From NCBI RefSeq assembly GCF_026151205.1, contig NC_087073.1, positions 21,294,837-21,358,836 on the forward strand: a DNA stretch of 64,000 nt, written 5' to 3'. The DNA comes from Bolinopsis microptera. Lineage: Eukaryota > Ctenophora > Tentaculata > Lobata > Bolinopsidae. The notes under the pieces were generated by a model, which ran no database searches, was not told the origin of the DNA, and saw only the letters and a list, made by a program, of their open reading frames with translations. A program made the position numbers and the translations under genes. Positions 60,887-64,000 of this stretch are shown here, piece by piece. How positions within the stretch are numbered: the stretch's first letter is position 1; every line of letters begins with the position of its first letter.

Positions 60887-61701
60887 TTAAAGAGGGACAG
60901 TTCACTGTTTTCAGATTAATTTGTTAATTATGTAGTTATTTGTAAGTTGGTTTCATGTCGTATCGGTACGAAGAGGGTCAAGATTACCATTGTTTGTCAA
61001 AATGACTATTGTTTGTTGCTTCAGATTTGTCCAGGATTTGTGTTGCTCCTTTTTTAACAGTCGATTATGAAAATTTCGTACGAGCCAGTTACTGGTTGTA
61101 CAACCTTTTAATTTTTATAATTTGCAGAGGATCATTGATATTGAAGCAGTAGGCATGTCAGAAGTCCAAAATTCTACAAAATTTTGACCCTATCTGACAT
61201 TTTTAGAGTCATTTACTAAAAATGTCTATTTCTTTAAAGTGTAGTTGAATTCTGATCTTCAATGCAGGCCCCATACCAGTCCTCTTTTTTATACAGGTTC
61301 AAAAGTAAATTATTATTATCAAATTTATTCCATTTTATATGACTAATTTTTACCAATTTTTATGGAATTTGTTTACCATTTCAACAAGTTTCTTTCTATT
61401 ATTAAACCTGACTCCATTGTCGCAACCACATGATCATTATTATTGGTTCAGTAATGTCCAAAACCCCGATTTACCACAAACCCCGATTTACCGCGGCGTT
61501 TTACCTTTCTCCCAAACTCCTCGATAAATCGGGGTATTACTGTATTTAAATTCTATCACAAGCTTGTACCTGTTATGATCGTATCTTAAAATCACCAGTT
61601 TTTATTTCACTATAATTTCGCCTCCATATTTTGAAAACCTATCCCCCTTTTCTTATTGCAACACTGAAATTGTTTCTACTTAAAACTAAAATCTTAGCAG
61701 A
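60887..61701. other. Intergenic C-D; pogo-like MITE at 61451-61543
   Basis: Apart from the MITE (AAACCCCGATTTACCGCGG on the left, ATAAATCGGGGTATTACTG on the right, then TA), this is AT-rich spacer ending in a pyrimidine tract and the acceptor ATCTTAGCAG one base before the ATG of RRM gene D. Confidence 0.45.
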
Positions 61702-63656
61702 ATGTCAGTGGTTTATAATGACCGTTTGTTCGTGGGAAATCTCCGCACTAGTATAACAGAGGAGGACGTGGTGACATTCTTAGTAGACCTCCACTATCAT
61801 CCAGGTCAGTTTCAGTTTCACTATCATCCAGGTCAGTTTCAGTTTCACTATCATCCAGGTCAGTTTCAGTTTCACTATCATCCAGGTCAGTTTCAGTTTC
61901 ACTTTCATCCAGGTCAGTTTCAGTTTCACTTTCATCCAGGTCAGTTTCAGTTTCACTTTTATCCAGGTCAGTTTCAGTTTCACTATCATCCAGGTCAGTT
62001 TCAGTTTCACTTTTATCCAGGTCAGTTTCAGTTTCACTATCATCCAGGTCAGTTTCAGTTTCACTATCATCCAGGTCAGTTTCACTTTCATTCTTATTTG
62101 AGGAGAATTGCGCAGAAACAGATCTGCCAGATAGGTGTTAGGCTTATTCGCATTTTTCATATGATTAGTTTAATACTTTAATAGTTGGATTGTCGCCATA
62201 TGATATAAAATCTTTCAGTTGACGTTAGGATTATTCGAGATAGTAATAACAGATCAAAAGGATACGGATTTGTGGAGATGGAACCATCAGGGAGGGGGAG
62301 TATTGAAGTGACTCAAATACTTCAGCAGGTTAGAATTTCGTTTTTAGTTTGAATTTCCCTCTCAGGTAAAGTTGCGGTGGTTTTTGACCAAGGTGATAAG
62401 GTCGTCTTTACAAAACATTGAGCCACTTATTGTCGCTATTTGATCAATCTTTTAAATTATTTCCATCTTGTCAGAGGTATTTCAAGTTTGGAGAATCAAC
62501 TATACTGTTTAAGCCAGCGGTTCGTGCAAGAAAGAAGGTATGAGAGTTCTGTTTATTTATTTGGCGAATTACGTATTTGCGCTTTGATTCTGTCATTAAC
62601 TTCTTTCCAGATGTTTACAGTTACTTATAATGAATAATGATGCTTTGAAAACGTTCCAAACTTTCAGGGGATTTTCATTCTGCTAACTGTGTACTTTCAG
62701 TCTGGTATCTCAGTGACGAAGATAATATCAGTAGCTGACGTCTTTGATCCAGACTCCGAGGAGGTCCACAGTCAGTCTTCAACTAGTTCTCAGAAACTCC
62801 AGTCAGATCACAGTCAGTCTTCAACTAGTTCTCAGAAACTCCGGTCAGATCACAGTCAGTCTTCAACTAGTTCTCAGAAACTCCAGTCAGATCACAGTCA
62901 GTCTTCAACTAGTTTTCAGAAACTCCAGTCAGATCACAGTCAGTCTTCAACTAGTTTTCAGAAATTCCAGTCAGATCACAGTCAGTCTTCAACTAGTTCT
63001 CAGAAACTCCAGTCAGATCACAGTCAGTCTTCAACTAGTTTTCAGAAATTCCAGTCAGATCACAGTCAGTCTTCAACTAGTTCTCAGAAATTCCAGTCAG
63101 ATCACAGTCAGTCTTCAACTAGTTCTCAGAAACTCCAGTCAGATCACAGTCAGTCTTCAACTAGTTCTCAGAAACTCCAGTCAGATCACAGCCAGTCTTC
63201 AACTAGTTCTCAGAAATTCCAGTCAGATCTAAAGATTGATCTTCCTGCAGAGTACTGGAACACCCTTTTTACCTGTCCTACATTACCACAGCACTACTTC
63301 TATCTCTCTGTCCGGACATTCATGGTGAGTCATTTAGTGTAATTTCCCTTTCAGAGGTTTAATTCTCTTAACTTTTCCAGAAGGTTAGGAAGGAGGAAAC
63401 TAACACTCCTTCATCAACATGAACCATATTTCCTTAATGTTCCAGTGAAATAATCTTCACACTTTCACACTCTTTCTCCTATCAGGGAGTTGACGGGAAT
63501 TACTACCATCACTTTGTGCCCGCTCTGATTCCCAAAACAGATCACCCTTTCTACAAACAACATATCATCCCCTGCATTCCTACTGGATCCTCGGTTACAT
63601 TCTCTAACTTATCCAACCCTTCATCTCAACCCGGTACCCCTTACTGGAATCAGTGA
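61702..63656 (+). CDS. RRM gene D: second DAZ/Boule-like RNA-binding protein, 356 aa
   Basis: Five exons join in phase: 61702-61804, 62219-62328, 62475-62537, 62701-63324 and 63486-63656 (TGA at 63654). The single RRM is complete: RNP2 RLFVGNL at residues 8-14, helix 1 (SITEEDVVTFL), strand 2 (VDVRIIRD), RNP1 SKGYGFVEM, helix 2 (IEVTQILQQ) and a final strand FKFGESTILFKPAVRARKK. The short spacing after RNP1 and the FxFG...PAVRxRKK ending resemble the DAZ/Boule RRM. The phase-0 intron after helix 2 is shared with RRM gene A. A 42-bp in-frame tandem array then encodes 11 copies of HSQSSTSSQKLQSD, followed by a Y/H/P-rich tail (GVDGNYYHHFVPALIP) ending PYWNQ. Likely role: cytoplasmic mRNA binding. 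Confidence 0.8.
61792..62088. repeat. 27-bp tandem array, 11 copies, spanning a splice donor of RRM gene D
   Basis: Units of 27 bp contain TCATCCAG|GTCAGTTTCAG. The first copy forms the end of exon 1 and its donor at 61804. Each unit offers a donor (CAG|GTCAGT) and an acceptor-like TTTCAG, begins with GT and ends with AG when read as an intron. The array is open on both strands; read through on plus it would encode HYHPGQFQF repeats. Its length of exactly 11 x 27 keeps the frame. Confidence 0.95.
62767..63229 (+). repeat. 42-bp coding tandem array, 11 copies
   Basis: Eleven units of 42 bp inside the fourth exon of RRM gene D encode HSQSSTSSQKLQSD with only conservative differences (TSFQ for TSSQ, KFQ for KLQ, one R). 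Synonymous and nonsynonymous differences are both few, so the array expanded recently. The product is a Ser/Gln-rich disordered linker with many potential phosphorylation sites. Confidence 0.96.
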
Positions 63657-64000
63657 AGTTACAGTGATGTTGGAAACAGGAATTAAATGACTTTTAACAT
63701 TAACTTGCATCGCCTCTGGAATTTACCCAGGCAGTTCAAGTGTTTTTAGATTTATTTTTAAATGTATATAAGCATTAAGCAGGATTTTTCACAATTATAT
63801 TTTTCACGAATGAAACCATTTCGTATTCTTATATATTTTCATTTTGATTTATATTTTTGCTGTTGTATGCTAAGGTATATCTTATTTATTTTATTTAATA
63901 TTCTCGAGTTTGAATTTAAGGAACATTTGCTAAATCCTACTGACAGTTACCCTTTTGATTATTCATTATTAATTTAAGTTTAACTCTCATGGAAACTTTT
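63657..64000. other. 3' flank of RRM gene D
   Basis: This is AT-rich sequence that presumably contains the 3' UTR. No canonical AATAAA is obvious; an ATTAAA lies just after the stop (about 63683). The window ends without another exon. Confidence 0.35.

Noticed and set aside
60483-60905. Gly-rich minus-strand frame opposite gene C
   Set aside because: It comes only from the complement of the C-rich microsatellite.
61780-62160. 126-codon minus-strand frame over the 27-bp array
   Set aside because: A by-product of an array whose unit is a multiple of three; the plus-strand splice signals explain the region.
62744-63232. 162-codon alternative frame over the 42-bp array
   Set aside because: The other plus-strand frame continues the spliced RRM gene D in phase on both sides, so this one is a shadow.

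Overview
This is a nuclear window from an intron-rich, AT-rich animal. Genes are split into short exons with GT-AG introns, and no bacterial operons or ribosome-binding sites are present. Introns and spacers are full of transposon debris, foldback and MITE-like elements, G/C homopolymers and minisatellites. The gene set (thiamin pyrophosphokinase, a class A peptide-type GPCR, DAZ/Boule-like RNA-binding proteins) fits an invertebrate metazoan. The style of the repeats would suit a cnidarian, but the sequence does not prove that. Every gene model here was built by hand from splice signals, phase and recognised protein motifs, because most single ORFs show only one exon.

Layout. At 2.0-4.35 kb on + is a nearly complete thiamin pyrophosphokinase gene (TPK1). 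At 12.07-6.58 kb on -, convergent with it, is a seven-exon GPCR of 381 residues. At 12-22 kb there is no confident gene, but there are a tRNA-derived SINE, a dead non-LTR reverse transcriptase (17.2-17.7 kb) and other repeats. At 22.3 kb is an orphan exon with a membrane segment. At 24.2-35.5 kb on + is RRM gene A (DAZ/Boule-like), whose introns hold a perfect 33-bp hairpin, a 37-copy 26-bp satellite and a mariner-type MITE. At 36-44 kb are a 0.7-kb foldback element, a FLYWCH/MULE transposase relic, a promoter with six CACGTG boxes, and a mariner pseudogene.

At 46.1-59.2 kb on + is gene B, a disordered protein of about 378 residues that I do not recognise. Its first two coding exons lie in a 3.06-kb tandem duplication. 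Its large intron carries a 91-bp higher-order satellite split by a 3.86-kb foldback element with a 6-bp target duplication. At 60.1-60.9 kb on + is small gene C, and at 61.7-63.7 kb on + is RRM gene D, a second DAZ/Boule-like gene. A and D share an RRM intron position and flank B and C, so this may be a cluster of RNA-regulatory (possibly germline) genes.

The most striking pattern is that several exon edges carry tandem duplications or arrays whose repeated unit can be read as a mini-intron (GT...AG). They occur at two GPCR exons, at RRM gene A, at RRM gene D and at the start exon of gene B, so each array multiplies a splice donor or acceptor. This is what intron gain by tandem duplication of splice-like sequence would look like.
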